A stretch of DNA of 64,000 nucleotides, from contig JAKSCK010000255.1 in assembly GCA_022360655.1 (NCBI GenBank), positions 166,309-230,308 of the forward strand. The letters are read 5' to 3'. Both the position numbers and the translations under genes were made by a program. This document shows, piece after piece, positions 35,048 to 44,015 of this stretch; position 1 is the first letter of the stretch; every line of letters begins with the position of its first letter. The notes under the pieces were generated by a model. It had not been told where the DNA came from. It saw only the letters and a program-made list of their open reading frames with translations, and did not search any database. The stretch is from Spirochaetales bacterium. GTDB lineage: Bacteria > Spirochaetota > Spirochaetia > DSM-2461.

Positions 35048-38000
35048 ATGCCCAATGAATCCCAACCATCCCTTGATGCCCTCATGGCACAATTCTCCTT
35101 CCTTCCCGACTCTCTTCAACGTAAGGCCATCCTTCAAACACAAGGACCTCTGCGTATCACAGCTGGACCAGGCACAGGAAAAACCCGCGTTCTTCTCTGG
35201 AAAGTGGCAAATCTTCTCCTTTTTCACCAGATTCCTCCGGAAAAAATTGCCCTCACTACATTCACACAAAAAGCCGCTCATCAGCTCTCCCAAGGAATCT
35301 CCTCCATCCTTCAAAAGGCGAAAGATTCAGGATTTCCCTTCATTGACAGCCATCAACTGTGGGTAGGAACAGTTCATAGCCTCTGTCATCGTCTCATCAA
35401 AGAAGAGTCTCACAATCAGCACAAAAAGCCCCCTCAGATTCTCTCTCCTCTCGAACGATTCTCATGGATTCGCCGGAACAACTATTGGGAGAATCTCATT
35501 CAAGAAGGACAGTTCTCCCATGATCCTCATAAAACCATCACTTGGTTTGTCACAGGCAAACCCCGCTCCTCCAAACATCAGGCCATCCATGCCGCCCTCT
35601 CTCTCTTTGATCGATTTTCAGAAAATCCATCCATCAAGACAGACCAACATCCCATCCTCCATTCTCTCCACAAGATGTATGTTCGATACAGCAACGATTT
35701 ACGAGGAAATGGCTGGGATGAAAAGATTGACTTTGCCCTTCTTCAACAAAGAGCATTTCAGATTGTTCAAAAATCCTCACTGCATCCCTTTTCTCACATC
35801 ATTGTGGACGAATATCAGGACACAGACCCCATCCAAGAAGCGCTGTTCTTTTTCCTCGCAAAGACCACTGGAAATCTCTGTGTTGTGGGAGATGAAAACC
35901 AGGCTCTGTACCAGTTCCGCGGAGCCACCCCAGAAAACCTCAAGAGATTCATCCCCCTCTCCCAGAAGCACTTTTCCTGTTCCCCCGAATGCATTCATCT
36001 TCGAAAGAATTACCGTTCCAAACCTGATATCATCCGCGTGGCCCAAACGTTTCTGGGACACCGTACAGATGCTTCTTCTCAGTCCCACTCCCAAGTGGCC
36101 CTTTCCCAAGATCATCGATGGGCATGTTTCACCACTCATCCTGGAACAAGCACGGAGGTTTACCAACACATCGCTCAAACCATTTTGACACTTCGTCAGC
36201 AAAAGAAAATTCAGCAGTACTCTGAGGTTGCCGTGCTTTTTCCGGCTCTTCAAACAGACTATGACCAAGAAAACACTCGTGTCTCTGGAATGCGAGCCAT
36301 TTTCCAAGAGCAAGGAATTCCTGTTCTCATGCACAATCCAAAAGGACTTTTTTATGAAGCTCATGTCCAACAGATGTTTGGCCTCATCAATGGGATCATT
36401 TCTGAAGAAGAGAATCCGGGCACTCTACACAGTCCATCGCAATTTCAGAAATGGGTGCAACAGGCTCATCATCAAGCCCAAAGAGCGCGGCAGGCCGATC
36501 CCAAATTGGCCACATTAACCGCAGGACTTCAAGCCAGCATTCAAGAAAGTCGAAAAGGTTATGCCCTTCTCATGAATCAGGCAAACCATCTGGGCTGGAT
36601 CGGAGACACACCTCTGCAAAGCCCCATACTGAAAACTCTTTCTCAAACCGCCAGTCTGCCCAAAACCATTGCAAAAAAATTGCTTGCCCCATCACTTCTT
36701 CGGGCCACAGAAGAGCGCTGGAATGAAGGAAATCCTTATTCTCTGGTATACATCCTTAGCCGTTGCACCTCAGTGGAATGGAATCTTTTGGACTTGTTCT
36801 ACAAACTTCTGAATGGACAAAATTTTCAACCCATCCTCAAACAAGCCGAATCGGGTGAAAGTCATGAATGGGAACATCTGAGCATCGTGAGCCGCATCAT
36901 TGCTGGCTTTCTCCAAACAGAAGAGCTGCTCATCACAGGACGAAATCTTCAACACAATCGATTGAGTTCGCTGTTCCTTTCTCACCTCTTCACACTGCAA
37001 CAAACAGGCATGATTCCTGAGGAACCTTTAAAGAAAAATTGTGATGCAGTGTCTTTCATGACCATTCACAAATCCAAGGGTCTTGAGTTTCCAGTGGTCA
37101 TACTGGGAAGCCTATTTCGGAAAGTTCACCCACCCTCTCCCGCCCAAGAGCTATGGCAGAAATTTTCCAGCTCATCACTCCATCCAGAAACGGAGAGAGC
37201 CAATGAAATTGACCGCATGTTTTACGTGGCCATCACCCGCGCCCGAGATATTCTTGTCATCCCCCAATTCCAGCAGAGAACCTGGAACATTCCCCGTTGG
37301 AACCATCTTTTTGCTTTAGAAAAATTTCCGTCTTTTTCTGCTCAGGCGATTTCTCACGACATGATCCGACGCCTTCAAAAAGCTAAAGATCCGCCCATGT
37401 ACAGCATCACAGGAGACTATCGTCCCTATCTCCGTTGCCCCAGAAACTATCAAGCGTTTCACCATTATCATTTTGCTCCTTCCCGCCAGGGAGCCCGATT
37501 GTTTGGAACCCTCATTCACCGTGTCATAGAGAATCTCCATGCCCTCTATCACAACATGGAACAGGAATGGAATGGTCAATGGGACCGTCCTATTCTCATG
37601 AGAAGACTCCGAGATACCTTTGAGAAAGAATTGAATTCGATGGAAGCCGAAGTGGGACGCCCTCTTCCCCAATCTTTAAAACGACTGGCCTATGCGCATG
37701 TCGAGAATCATGCAAAAAATAATCCCCATCTCCTTGGTCCTGCATTTCAACCAGAAGTCAAAATGCGTTTATCTGGACTCTACAGTCCAGATTCTCATCG
37801 TCCATATGGAATACAAGGCACCATTGATCTCCTTCGGCATGATGATGAAATTGCGCTCTATGACATGAAAACCCAGCATCCAATGCAAATCCTGGAAGAT
37901 TGGGAGCTTCTCAGCCATCAACTCCAAATCTATGCCCATATGTGCCAAACCCTTCTCGGAAAAGCAGTCAACCATGCCCGAATTGTGAGCACAGCACACC

Positions 38001-38299
38001 ATATCTATAAAAACTCTCAGAATAATCACCGAGATTCTTTCATGTCTGTGGATGTCAGTCCTGAGGCCATCCAAAATGCACTGAATCACTTTGGAAGTGT
38101 TGTGGAAGCCATTGAGAATCAAAGGTTTTCCCCACCCCCTATCCACAGACTCTTCTCCCGTTCTGGAAAAAATGCCCGTTTTGCCAATCAAGTCTGTTTG
38201 GAATGTGATTTGCACCCATCCTGTCGGAGTTATCAAAAATACAAAAACATTGTGAAAAATCGTCATCCCAAGGCTGTGAAGCCAGACAAGCCTCAGTAG
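35048..38299 (+). CDS. UvrD/AddA-type helicase fused to PD-(D/E)XK nuclease with Fe-S-type cysteines
   Basis: 1083 aa. Superfamily 1A 3'-5' DNA helicase: Walker A ITAGPGTGKTR, motif Ia TTFTQKAA, VGTVHSLCHRL, Walker B VDEYQDTDPIQ, GDENQALYQFRGA, LRKNYRSKPDI, MTIHKSKGLEFPVV, and motif VI MFYVAITRARDIL. The last ~260 residues form a RecB-family nuclease with GTLIHRVIE, IQGTIDLL and the catalytic YDMKTQ. A Cys in YLRCPRNY plus the terminal C-x2-C-x5-C set (CLECDLHPSC) matches the iron-sulfur staple of AddB/AdnA-type nucleases. Acts in double-strand-break resection or DNA repair. No second RecBCD/AddAB subunit is adjacent, so it may work alone. Confidence 0.88.
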   Translation: MPNESQPSLDALMAQFSFLPDSLQRKAILQTQGPLRITAGPGTGKTRVLLWKVANLLLFHQIPPEKIALTTFTQKAAHQLSQGISSILQKAKDSGFPFIDSHQLWVGTVHSLCHRLIKEESHNQHKKPPQILSPLERFSWIRRNNYWENLIQEGQFSHDPHKTITWFVTGKPRSSKHQAIHAALSLFDRFSENPSIKTDQHPILHSLHKMYVRYSNDLRGNGWDEKIDFALLQQRAFQIVQKSSLHPFSHIIVDEYQDTDPIQEALFFFLAKTTGNLCVVGDENQALYQFRGATPENLKRFIPLSQKHFSCSPECIHLRKNYRSKPDIIRVAQTFLGHRTDASSQSHSQVALSQDHRWACFTTHPGTSTEVYQHIAQTILTLRQQKKIQQYSEVAVLFPALQTDYDQENTRVSGMRAIFQEQGIPVLMHNPKGLFYEAHVQQMFGLINGIISEEENPGTLHSPSQFQKWVQQAHHQAQRARQADPKLATLTAGLQASIQESRKGYALLMNQANHLGWIGDTPLQSPILKTLSQTASLPKTIAKKLLAPSLLRATEERWNEGNPYSLVYILSRCTSVEWNLLDLFYKLLNGQNFQPILKQAESGESHEWEHLSIVSRIIAGFLQTEELLITGRNLQHNRLSSLFLSHLFTLQQTGMIPEEPLKKNCDAVSFMTIHKSKGLEFPVVILGSLFRKVHPPSPAQELWQKFSSSSLHPETERANEIDRMFYVAITRARDILVIPQFQQRTWNIPRWNHLFALEKFPSFSAQAISHDMIRRLQKAKDPPMYSITGDYRPYLRCPRNYQAFHHYHFAPSRQGARLFGTLIHRVIENLHALYHNMEQEWNGQWDRPILMRRLRDTFEKELNSMEAEVGRPLPQSLKRLAYAHVENHAKNNPHLLGPAFQPEVKMRLSGLYSPDSHRPYGIQGTIDLLRHDDEIALYDMKTQHPMQILEDWELLSHQLQIYAHMCQTLLGKAVNHARIVSTAHHIYKNSQNNHRDSFMSVDVSPEAIQNALNHFGSVVEAIENQRFSPPPIHRLFSRSGKNARFANQVCLECDLHPSCRSYQKYKNIVKNRHPKAVKPDKPQ

Positions 38300-38354
38300 C
38301 ACAACAATCACCCCATTCCACTCAAAATCCTTGTCCATACAAGGGTGTTGTGCT
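38298..38354 (+). terminator. Nested inverted repeats after the helicase-nuclease gene
   Basis: Outer arms AGCACAACA (38298-38306, overlapping the stop codon) and TGTTGTGCT (38346-38354) enclose an inner stem CCTTGT-ccat-ACAAGG (38329-38344). Probably a 3'-end structure; no U-run. Confidence 0.4.
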
Positions 38355-38428
38355 CCCTTCGCAGTTTGGATGAAAGGAACGAATCACCATGGATTCTCCC
38401 TGCAATGAAATGATGCTAGTCTTCATCC

Positions 38429-38914
38429 ATGGAAAAACTTGAATTCCATGGGGTTGTCCCATTTGGCAAAATCCATGATGAAGAATTGGAATACTCGGTT
38501 GTTGCAGCCCGTCATCAGGGGCAATGGGTGTGCGTTCGCCTTCAAGGTCGCAATGACTGGTGCTTCCCTGGTGGGACACGTGAGGAAGGAGAGTCCATCG
38601 AAGAAAATGCCTGCCGTGAACTCTTTGAGGAAACAGGAGCCATTGATTATCAACTGGTTCCCCTGGGTGCCTATGGAGTGAATCATAGAAATCCGGAAAA
38701 TCACGCACTCATCAGGCAAAGCTGGGGTGGATTTTTTGCCGCCGAAATTCAGCAATTCCAAGAACTCCCCAAAGAATTTGAGATTGCAGAACGCCGGCTG
38801 TTTCCGGAATTTCCTCTTGCAAGCACCCGATTCCCCTTCATCATGCCTGGCATGATGCAATGGTTACATGCTCACAAAAGTCTATGGGATGATTTTGATC
38901 TCGTTGTAGAATAG
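38429..38914 (+). CDS. Nudix hydrolase
   Basis: 161 aa. Hydrolyses nucleoside diphosphates linked to another moiety. The Nudix box is complete: GGTREEGE followed by NACRELFEETGA (residues ~48-71), with the REUxEExGU core intact. N-terminal VVAARHQGQWVCVRLQGRNDW resembles the 8-oxo-dGTP/ADP-ribose type, but specificity cannot be assigned. Start ATG 38429; the upstream ribosome-binding site is weak. Convergent with the GNAT gene. Confidence 0.9.
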   Translation: MEKLEFHGVVPFGKIHDEELEYSVVAARHQGQWVCVRLQGRNDWCFPGGTREEGESIEENACRELFEETGAIDYQLVPLGAYGVNHRNPENHALIRQSWGGFFAAEIQQFQELPKEFEIAERRLFPEFPLASTRFPFIMPGMMQWLHAHKSLWDDFDLVVE

Positions 38915-38916
38915 CC

Positions 38917-38944
38917 CTAAGCCTCCTGCCTAGAAGAGGCTTAG
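38917..38944. terminator. Hairpin between Nudix and GNAT genes
   Basis: CTAAGCCTC (38917-38925) and GAGGCTTAG (38936-38944), a 9-bp perfect stem, 10-nt loop, between convergent genes. Probably a bidirectional 3'-end structure. Confidence 0.5.
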
Positions 38945-38956
38945 AGGTAAATGAAC

Positions 38957-39619
38957 TCACACGTTTTCTCTCAGCCGTCCCATCACAAAGCACCCCGGGA
39001 TTCCATCTTGAGAATCCAACAGAATGGTATAGCCGGAACTCTGGTAGTATTTCACCGCTCTTTTATTCTCATCTCCCACAATTAAATGGGAGCCTTTGAC
39101 TCCAAAGGAATCCAGATGACAAAGAAGATGATTCATCAGAGCTTTCCCCAGACCTTGCCCTTGAAAACCAGGAAGAATATCCACATGAATATGAGCCGGA
39201 TAGTCCTGACAAACTTGCTTCATATTTTCCAAGTGATAGACATGATGCACATGACGAAATTCATGAGCAAACTGTTGATGAACCTGAGGATGTGTCCGTT
39301 TCAGTTCCATCAAAGATCCCTGAATGAGAGGTGTCATGGACTGGGAAAAATGCTGAAGATAGGCCAATGTATCCACCGTACTCAAGGCATATCCCACAGC
39401 AGTATTCTGTGAATCCGTCCCAACAAAACTGTGTTCTGACGCATAGCGCACATACCAGGTGGACCAGAGATATCCAATGAGAGAAGGAAGGGGAAAACCA
39501 TCTCCGCCATAAAATGTAGAATGGCAAATCCTCTCCACATCCTTCTCATCTTTTGCTTGCACAAATCGAATGGACGTCCATGAAGAAGGATGATAAGACG
39601 CGTTTTTTGATAAAGTCAT
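38957..39619 (-). CDS. GNAT-family N-acetyltransferase
   Basis: 220 aa. The C-terminal GNAT fold shows the acetyl-CoA-binding HVDILPGFQGQGLGKALMNHLL (R/Q-x2-G-x-G/A), GSHLIVGDENKRAVKYYQSSGY, typical of the family. The N-terminal ~95 residues (CHSTFYGGDGF, VRYASEHSFVGTD) resemble the C-terminal acetyltransferase-like domain of O-GlcNAcase-type proteins. Start MTLSKNASY at 39619 has AAAGGGG 5 nt upstream; the longer frame has no ribosome-binding site. Substrate unknown. Head-to-tail after hpt with a 62-nt gap. Confidence 0.85.
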   Translation of the reverse strand: MTLSKNASYHPSSWTSIRFVQAKDEKDVERICHSTFYGGDGFPLPSLIGYLWSTWYVRYASEHSFVGTDSQNTAVGYALSTVDTLAYLQHFSQSMTPLIQGSLMELKRTHPQVHQQFAHEFRHVHHVYHLENMKQVCQDYPAHIHVDILPGFQGQGLGKALMNHLLCHLDSFGVKGSHLIVGDENKRAVKYYQSSGYTILLDSQDGIPGCFVMGRLRENV

Positions 39620-39681
39620 GGAATCCCCTTTTGAAATATCACGCACTTGTTGCAAACAGAATCACAAGAAGTGTCATCCAT

Positions 39682-40218
39682 TCACCCAACTTCTTGTGGA
39701 ATCACCTTTCCTACATAGGGAAGATTCCGATGTTTCTGGGCATAGTCAATTCCATATCCAATAACAAAAACATCGGGAATTTGATATCCCACATAATCCA
39801 CAGGAACTTCCGATTCTCGTCGATCTGGTTTATCCAATAAAGTGCAAATTTTTAATGAAGCAGGTTCACGCAGCAGAAGCATTTCTCGAACCTTTGCCAG
39901 AGTATGACCCGTATCAATGATGTCTTCCACAATAATCACATTCAGGCCTCGGATATCTTCTTCTAAGTCCTTATTGATTCGCACATCTCGAGATGATTCG
40001 GTGGAATTTCCATAACTCGAAACCACCATAAAGTCCATCTTGGCCTCAAGATCAATCTCCCTGGCAAGATCAGCCAGAAAAACCACAGATCCACGAAGAA
40101 GTCCCACAAGCACAATGTCTTCCTTTCCTCGATAATCTTTTTCAATCTCTGCAGCCATTTCATTCACTCGACGAGCAATATCTGCCTGAGAAATCAACTC
40201 TTCAATTCGATAGTCCAC
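39682..40218 (-). CDS. hpt: Hypoxanthine phosphoribosyltransferase
   Basis: 178 aa. Purine salvage enzyme making IMP (and GMP) from [20 protein letters not shown], the [10 protein letters not shown] flexible loop, the PRPP motif [17 protein letters not shown], and the C-terminal [22 protein letters not shown] purine-binding segment are all present. I choose GTG 40218 (VDYRIEEL) because GGAGG lies 6 nt upstream; an ATG 39 nt further up is possible. Divergent from icd with a 236-nt intergenic region. Confidence 0.94.
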   Translation of the reverse strand: MDYRIEELISQADIARRVNEMAAEIEKDYRGKEDIVLVGLLRGSVVFLADLAREIDLEAKMDFMVVSSYGNSTESSRDVRINKDLEEDIRGLNVIIVEDIIDTGHTLAKVREMLLLREPASLKICTLLDKPDRRESEVPVDYVGYQIPDVFVIGYGIDYAQKHRNLPYVGKVIPQEVG

Positions 40219-40379
40219 CGCATGCCTCCCCCTCCATTCTACCGGCGCCAGAACCATCCGGGGAAGAGATGAACACAGTGTTATTCTTCCCTGGATTGCG
40301 ACAATTCCTTGGAATCCTTACAATGGAATCACGTTCAAGAATCACGAGTTTTTGAAACACATACAATCCAGTCAAAAAT

Positions 40380-40404
40380 TAATTCTATATTTTACATAGA
40401 ATTA
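40380..40404. promoter_or_regulatory. Perfect palindrome upstream of icd
   Basis: TAATTCTAT (40380-40388) and ATAGAATTA (40396-40404), 9-bp arms with a 7-nt spacer, about 50 nt upstream of the icd start. AT-rich with a TATATT core, so it may overlap a promoter. Candidate operator for a dimeric regulator. Confidence 0.4.
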
Positions 40405-40454
40405 GACTGGATCGCCCCCCATGCCTTTTCAACCCAACGCTTGAGGAGTTGCCC

Positions 40455-42683
40455 ATGGCCCATAATGCCCAGCAAAAAATCATTTACACCTACACCGATG
40501 AAGCCCCCATGCTTGCCACCCATTCCCTTCTTCCCATCATTCGGGGATTTAGTCACAGTGCAGGGATTGAAGTTGAACTCAAAGATATTTCTCTTGCCGG
40601 CCGAATTCTTGCCGCATTTCCTGAGGCCATGCCCAAAGGTGAGCAGGCTCCTGATGCACTAGCTGAATTGGGAGAACTGGTTCATACCCCCTCAGCCAAC
40701 ATCATCAAACTGCCCAACATCAGTGCTTCCATTCCCCAGATTCAAGCAGCCATTGCCGAACTACGCACCCTGGGCTTCTCACTCCCAGATTTCCCCGAAA
40801 ACCCTCAAAATGAAGAAGAACAGGCCATTCGAGCCCGGTATGAAAAAGTCAAAGGGAGCGCCGTGAATCCCGTTCTTCGGGAAGGGAATTCCGACCGCCG
40901 CTCAGCCGCGGCGGTGAAAGCCTTTGCAAAATCCAATCCCCATTCCATGGGTCAATGGTCACCCACATCCAAAACACGGGTAGCCAGTATGCGCAAAGGA
41001 GATTTCTATAATAGTGAAAGATCTCTCACCCTACCCAGCAAAAGCAGTTTCCGCATTGAATTTGTTGCCAACGAGAAAATCACCATTCTCAAAGAAGAGG
41101 CTCCCTTAGAAGCAGGGGAAATCTTGGATGCCGCCGTCATGCGACGCCAGGAACTGGATGCCTTTCTCAAAGAGGCTATAGAAGAGGCTGCGAAAGAAAA
41201 AATCTTGTTCTCGGTCCATCTAAAAGCCACCATGATGAAAGTGTCCGATCCCATTATTTTTGGGCGGGCCTTGCGTGCCTATTTTGCTCCCCTTTTTGAA
41301 AACCACTCCACACTACTGGACCGGATTGGATTTGATGCCAATCATGGCCTGGGAGATTTGGAGGCCAAAATGGCCAGCCTCAGCCCTGAGGAGCAAGACA
41401 CCCTCAAGCAGGCCATTCAGGAATGCTATGATCAAGGACCAGATTTAGCCATGGTGGACTCCGACCGGGGCATCACCAATCTCCATGTTCCCAGCGATGT
41501 CATCATTGATGCCTCCATGCCTGCGGCCATCCGCATAGGCGGGAAAATGTGGGATAAAGAGGGCAACAAGAAGGACATGATGGCAGTCATTCCCGACCGT
41601 TCCTATGCGGGTATCTACGCCGCAGCCATTGAATTCTGCAAAGCCCATGGCGCTTTTGATCCAGCCACTATGGGTTCCGTGGCCAATGTGGGCCTGATGG
41701 CCCGAAAAGCGGAAGAGTACGGCTCCCATGACAAAACATTTGTGGCCCCTGAAGCTGGACGGATTCGGGCTGTGGATCATTATGGACGCGTGCTCCTCGA
41801 GCATGATGTTTTGCCTGGAGACCTCTACCGCATGTGCCAAACCAAGGATGATGCTGTGAAGGACTGGGTGAAATTGGCCGTCAAACGTGCCCGCCTCACC
41901 CAAACCCCTGTGGTTTTCTGGCTTGATTCTCAGCGGGCCCATGATGCAGAAATCATTCTCAAGGTCCAACGGGAACTCGCAGAATTGGACACAGAAGGAC
42001 TGGAGATTCAAACTCTTGCTCCTCAACAGGCCTGTCATCATGCTCTTGCCCGCTGCAAGAATGGCGAAGACACCATCTCTGCCACAGGAAATGTTCTGCG
42101 GGATTACCTCACCGATCTCTTTCCCATTTTAGAACTGGGGACCAGCGCAAAAATGCTCTCCATTGTTCCCTTGATGAAGGGCGGCGGGCTGTTTGAAACT
42201 GGAGCTGGCGGATCGGCCCCCAAACATGTGCGCCAGCTCTTGGATGAAAATCATCTCCGATGGGATTCGCTGGGAGAGTTCTTGGCCCTCACAGTGTCCT
42301 ATGAGCATCTGGCCGCTGCAACCGGAAACAAGGAAGCCACTTTGCTGGGGAAAACGTTGGATATGGCTGTAGAGAAACTACTCAAGGCAGGGCAATCCCC
42401 CTCCCGTAAAGCCGGCGAAGCGGATAACCGCACAAGCCATTTCCATCTGGCTCTCCATTGGGCCCAGGAGTTGTCCTCCCAAAAGGAAAATCCAGCCTTT
42501 GCAGAAAAGTTTACTCCCACATTTCAGGCCCTCAAGGCCATGGAAGAAGAGGTGGTGAACACACTGAATCAGATTCAAGGGAAGAAGGCCAATATGAACG
42601 GGTACTACCGTCCAAGCCCAGAAGCCGTGGACCTGGTGATGCGTCCTTGCCCGCAATTTAATGCGGTCATTGACGCTTTATAA
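40455..42683 (+). CDS. icd: Monomeric NADP-dependent isocitrate dehydrogenase
   Basis: 742 aa, the length of the monomeric class (~740). Oxidatively decarboxylates isocitrate to 2-oxoglutarate with NADP+ in the TCA cycle. Recognisable N-terminal [64 protein letters not shown], the central [34 protein letters not shown], and [30 protein letters not shown] with the catalytic/isocitrate-binding residues. ATG 40455 follows GAGGAG by 6 nt. Monocistronic, ended by a clear U-tailed terminator. This is a complete copy with no visible damage. Confidence 0.96.
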   Translation: MAHNAQQKIIYTYTDEAPMLATHSLLPIIRGFSHSAGIEVELKDISLAGRILAAFPEAMPKGEQAPDALAELGELVHTPSANIIKLPNISASIPQIQAAIAELRTLGFSLPDFPENPQNEEEQAIRARYEKVKGSAVNPVLREGNSDRRSAAAVKAFAKSNPHSMGQWSPTSKTRVASMRKGDFYNSERSLTLPSKSSFRIEFVANEKITILKEEAPLEAGEILDAAVMRRQELDAFLKEAIEEAAKEKILFSVHLKATMMKVSDPIIFGRALRAYFAPLFENHSTLLDRIGFDANHGLGDLEAKMASLSPEEQDTLKQAIQECYDQGPDLAMVDSDRGITNLHVPSDVIIDASMPAAIRIGGKMWDKEGNKKDMMAVIPDRSYAGIYAAAIEFCKAHGAFDPATMGSVANVGLMARKAEEYGSHDKTFVAPEAGRIRAVDHYGRVLLEHDVLPGDLYRMCQTKDDAVKDWVKLAVKRARLTQTPVVFWLDSQRAHDAEIILKVQRELAELDTEGLEIQTLAPQQACHHALARCKNGEDTISATGNVLRDYLTDLFPILELGTSAKMLSIVPLMKGGGLFETGAGGSAPKHVRQLLDENHLRWDSLGEFLALTVSYEHLAAATGNKEATLLGKTLDMAVEKLLKAGQSPSRKAGEADNRTSHFHLALHWAQELSSQKENPAFAEKFTPTFQALKAMEEEVVNTLNQIQGKKANMNGYYRPSPEAVDLVMRPCPQFNAVIDAL

Positions 42684-42691
42684 TTCAGATC

Positions 42692-42718
42692 GACCGCCGA
42701 ATGCTCGGCGGTCTTTTT
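42692..42718 (+). terminator. Rho-independent terminator of icd
   Basis: GACCGCCGA (42692-42700) and TCGGCGGTC (42705-42713), a 9-bp GC-rich stem with a 4-nt loop, followed by TTTTT, 8 nt after the stop codon. A classic intrinsic terminator. Confidence 0.85.
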
Positions 42719-42732
42719 GAAGACTGATTCTT

Positions 42733-43020
42733 TTATCCCCCCATGATTTCATAGACTTGAGTAGAATGGACAAAGGGGCAACGCTGGGCAATTTCGGCGG
42801 CTGTAGCCAAGGATTCACTGCGAATCATGGTGTATCCGGTGTACGCCTCGGGTCCTAAGGACAGTTCTTCTCTTCCATCATGAGAAAAGGCCACACCCTG
42901 AGGCAGATGTCCTTTTTCCACCGTGAGACTCTCCACTTCTGCAAACCACTGATTCCACTCCTCCATGATTTCAGGAGAGGGTGGAACAAAGCCCTTATGC
43001 AATATCAGAAATTTTTTCAT
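42733..43020 (-). CDS. YCII-related domain protein
   Basis: 95 aa. Small alpha/beta ferredoxin-like fold of the YCII/DGPF group: MKKFLILHKGFVPPSPEIMEEW at the start, then GREELSLGPEAYTGYTMIRSESL and the C-terminal CPFVHSTQVYEI. Function in this family is generally unknown. Start ATG 43020 has GAGGAG about 6 nt upstream. Stands alone, convergent with icd. Confidence 0.78.
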   Translation of the reverse strand: MKKFLILHKGFVPPSPEIMEEWNQWFAEVESLTVEKGHLPQGVAFSHDGREELSLGPEAYTGYTMIRSESLATAAEIAQRCPFVHSTQVYEIMGG

Positions 43021-43121
43021 ATTCGTCTCCTCTCTGTTCATCGATTCCATCACTTTAAAAGCGTGGTGATTTCAATAGAGGAAATCCAGGATGTCAATTG
43101 AGAAGATCAGATTGGAGGGCC

Positions 43122-43145
43122 CCCCTTCGGGAAAACCCGAAGGGG
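43122..43145. terminator. 10-bp hairpin after the betaine permease gene
   Basis: CCCCTTCGGG (43122-43131) and CCCGAAGGGG (43136-43145), a perfect 10-bp stem with an AAAA loop, and the flank TCGATTGATC. In the minus sense it begins 16 nt after the permease stop codon. Confidence 0.55.
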
Positions 43146-43160
43146 TCGATTGATCACATG

Positions 43161-44015
43161 TTAAGAGGCGTTTTTCTTATCGATAGCAAAGGAATGGGTG
43201 AGACGGTCAATGATGATGGCCAGGAAGACAATGGACAATCCGGCCTCAAAACCACGTCCAACCTCAATACGGTTGATGGCCAAGAGCACTTCCATCCCCA
43301 AACCTTTTGCACCAATCATGGAACCAATCACCACCATGGCCAGGGCCATCATTGTGGTTTGATTAATTCCCACCATGATGCTGGGACGGGCAAGAGGAAG
43401 CTGCACATCAAAGAGAATTTGCCGTTTTGTGGCCCCAAATGCTCGTGCCGCTTCCACGGCTTCCGGATCCACGGTGCGAATCCCCACATTCGTGAGACGA
43501 ATCACTGGGGGAACGGCATAAATTAAGGTGGCTATCATGGCAGGCACTCGACCTAAACCAAAAAACATCAATGCAGGAATGAGATACACAAAAGACGGCA
43601 TGGTTTGCATGGCATCAAGAAGGGGTTTCATCACCCGTTCAAAGCCATCCCGCCGAGCCATGGATATTCCTAAGGGGATTCCAATGAGAAGGGCAAAAAG
43701 TACGGAAGACGAAACCAATGCCATGGTGCGCATGGCCAGCTCCCAATATCCCACACTTCCCACAAAGAAAAGCATGGCAGCAAAAACAAGACCTTTCTTC
43801 CAGGACTTCAGAAGGAATCGACCACCCGCAATCACGAAGAGAATCCAAACAAACCAGGGTAAGGTGAGAAAAATCCATTCAAAAGCCAGAGTCACCTGAA
43901 GTATCACCGCTTTGATACCACGGAAAAAACCATCCAAATTGGTGAGAAGCCAACCCATAGCGGAATCCACCCATTTGGCCACAGAAAGAAAATCAAGTTC
44001 GGGGAATTCCATCAT
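43161..44015 (-). CDS. Glycine betaine/proline-type ABC transporter permease
   Basis: 284 aa membrane permease of the OpuA/ProW group. About six membrane segments; the ABC interaction loop reads AARAFGATKRQILFDVQLPLARPSIMVGINQTTM. N-terminal region has an additional amphipathic and hydrophobic part (FEWIFLTLPWFVWILFVIAGG). It overlaps the ATPase stop by 4 nt (ATGA), so is translated coupled. Last gene of the importer operon. Role: uptake of betaine-like compatible solutes for osmoprotection (family knowledge). Confidence 0.92.
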   Translation of the reverse strand: MMEFPELDFLSVAKWVDSAMGWLLTNLDGFFRGIKAVILQVTLAFEWIFLTLPWFVWILFVIAGGRFLLKSWKKGLVFAAMLFFVGSVGYWELAMRTMALVSSSVLFALLIGIPLGISMARRDGFERVMKPLLDAMQTMPSFVYLIPALMFFGLGRVPAMIATLIYAVPPVIRLTNVGIRTVDPEAVEAARAFGATKRQILFDVQLPLARPSIMVGINQTTMMALAMVVIGSMIGAKGLGMEVLLAINRIEVGRGFEAGLSIVFLAIIIDRLTHSFAIDKKNAS

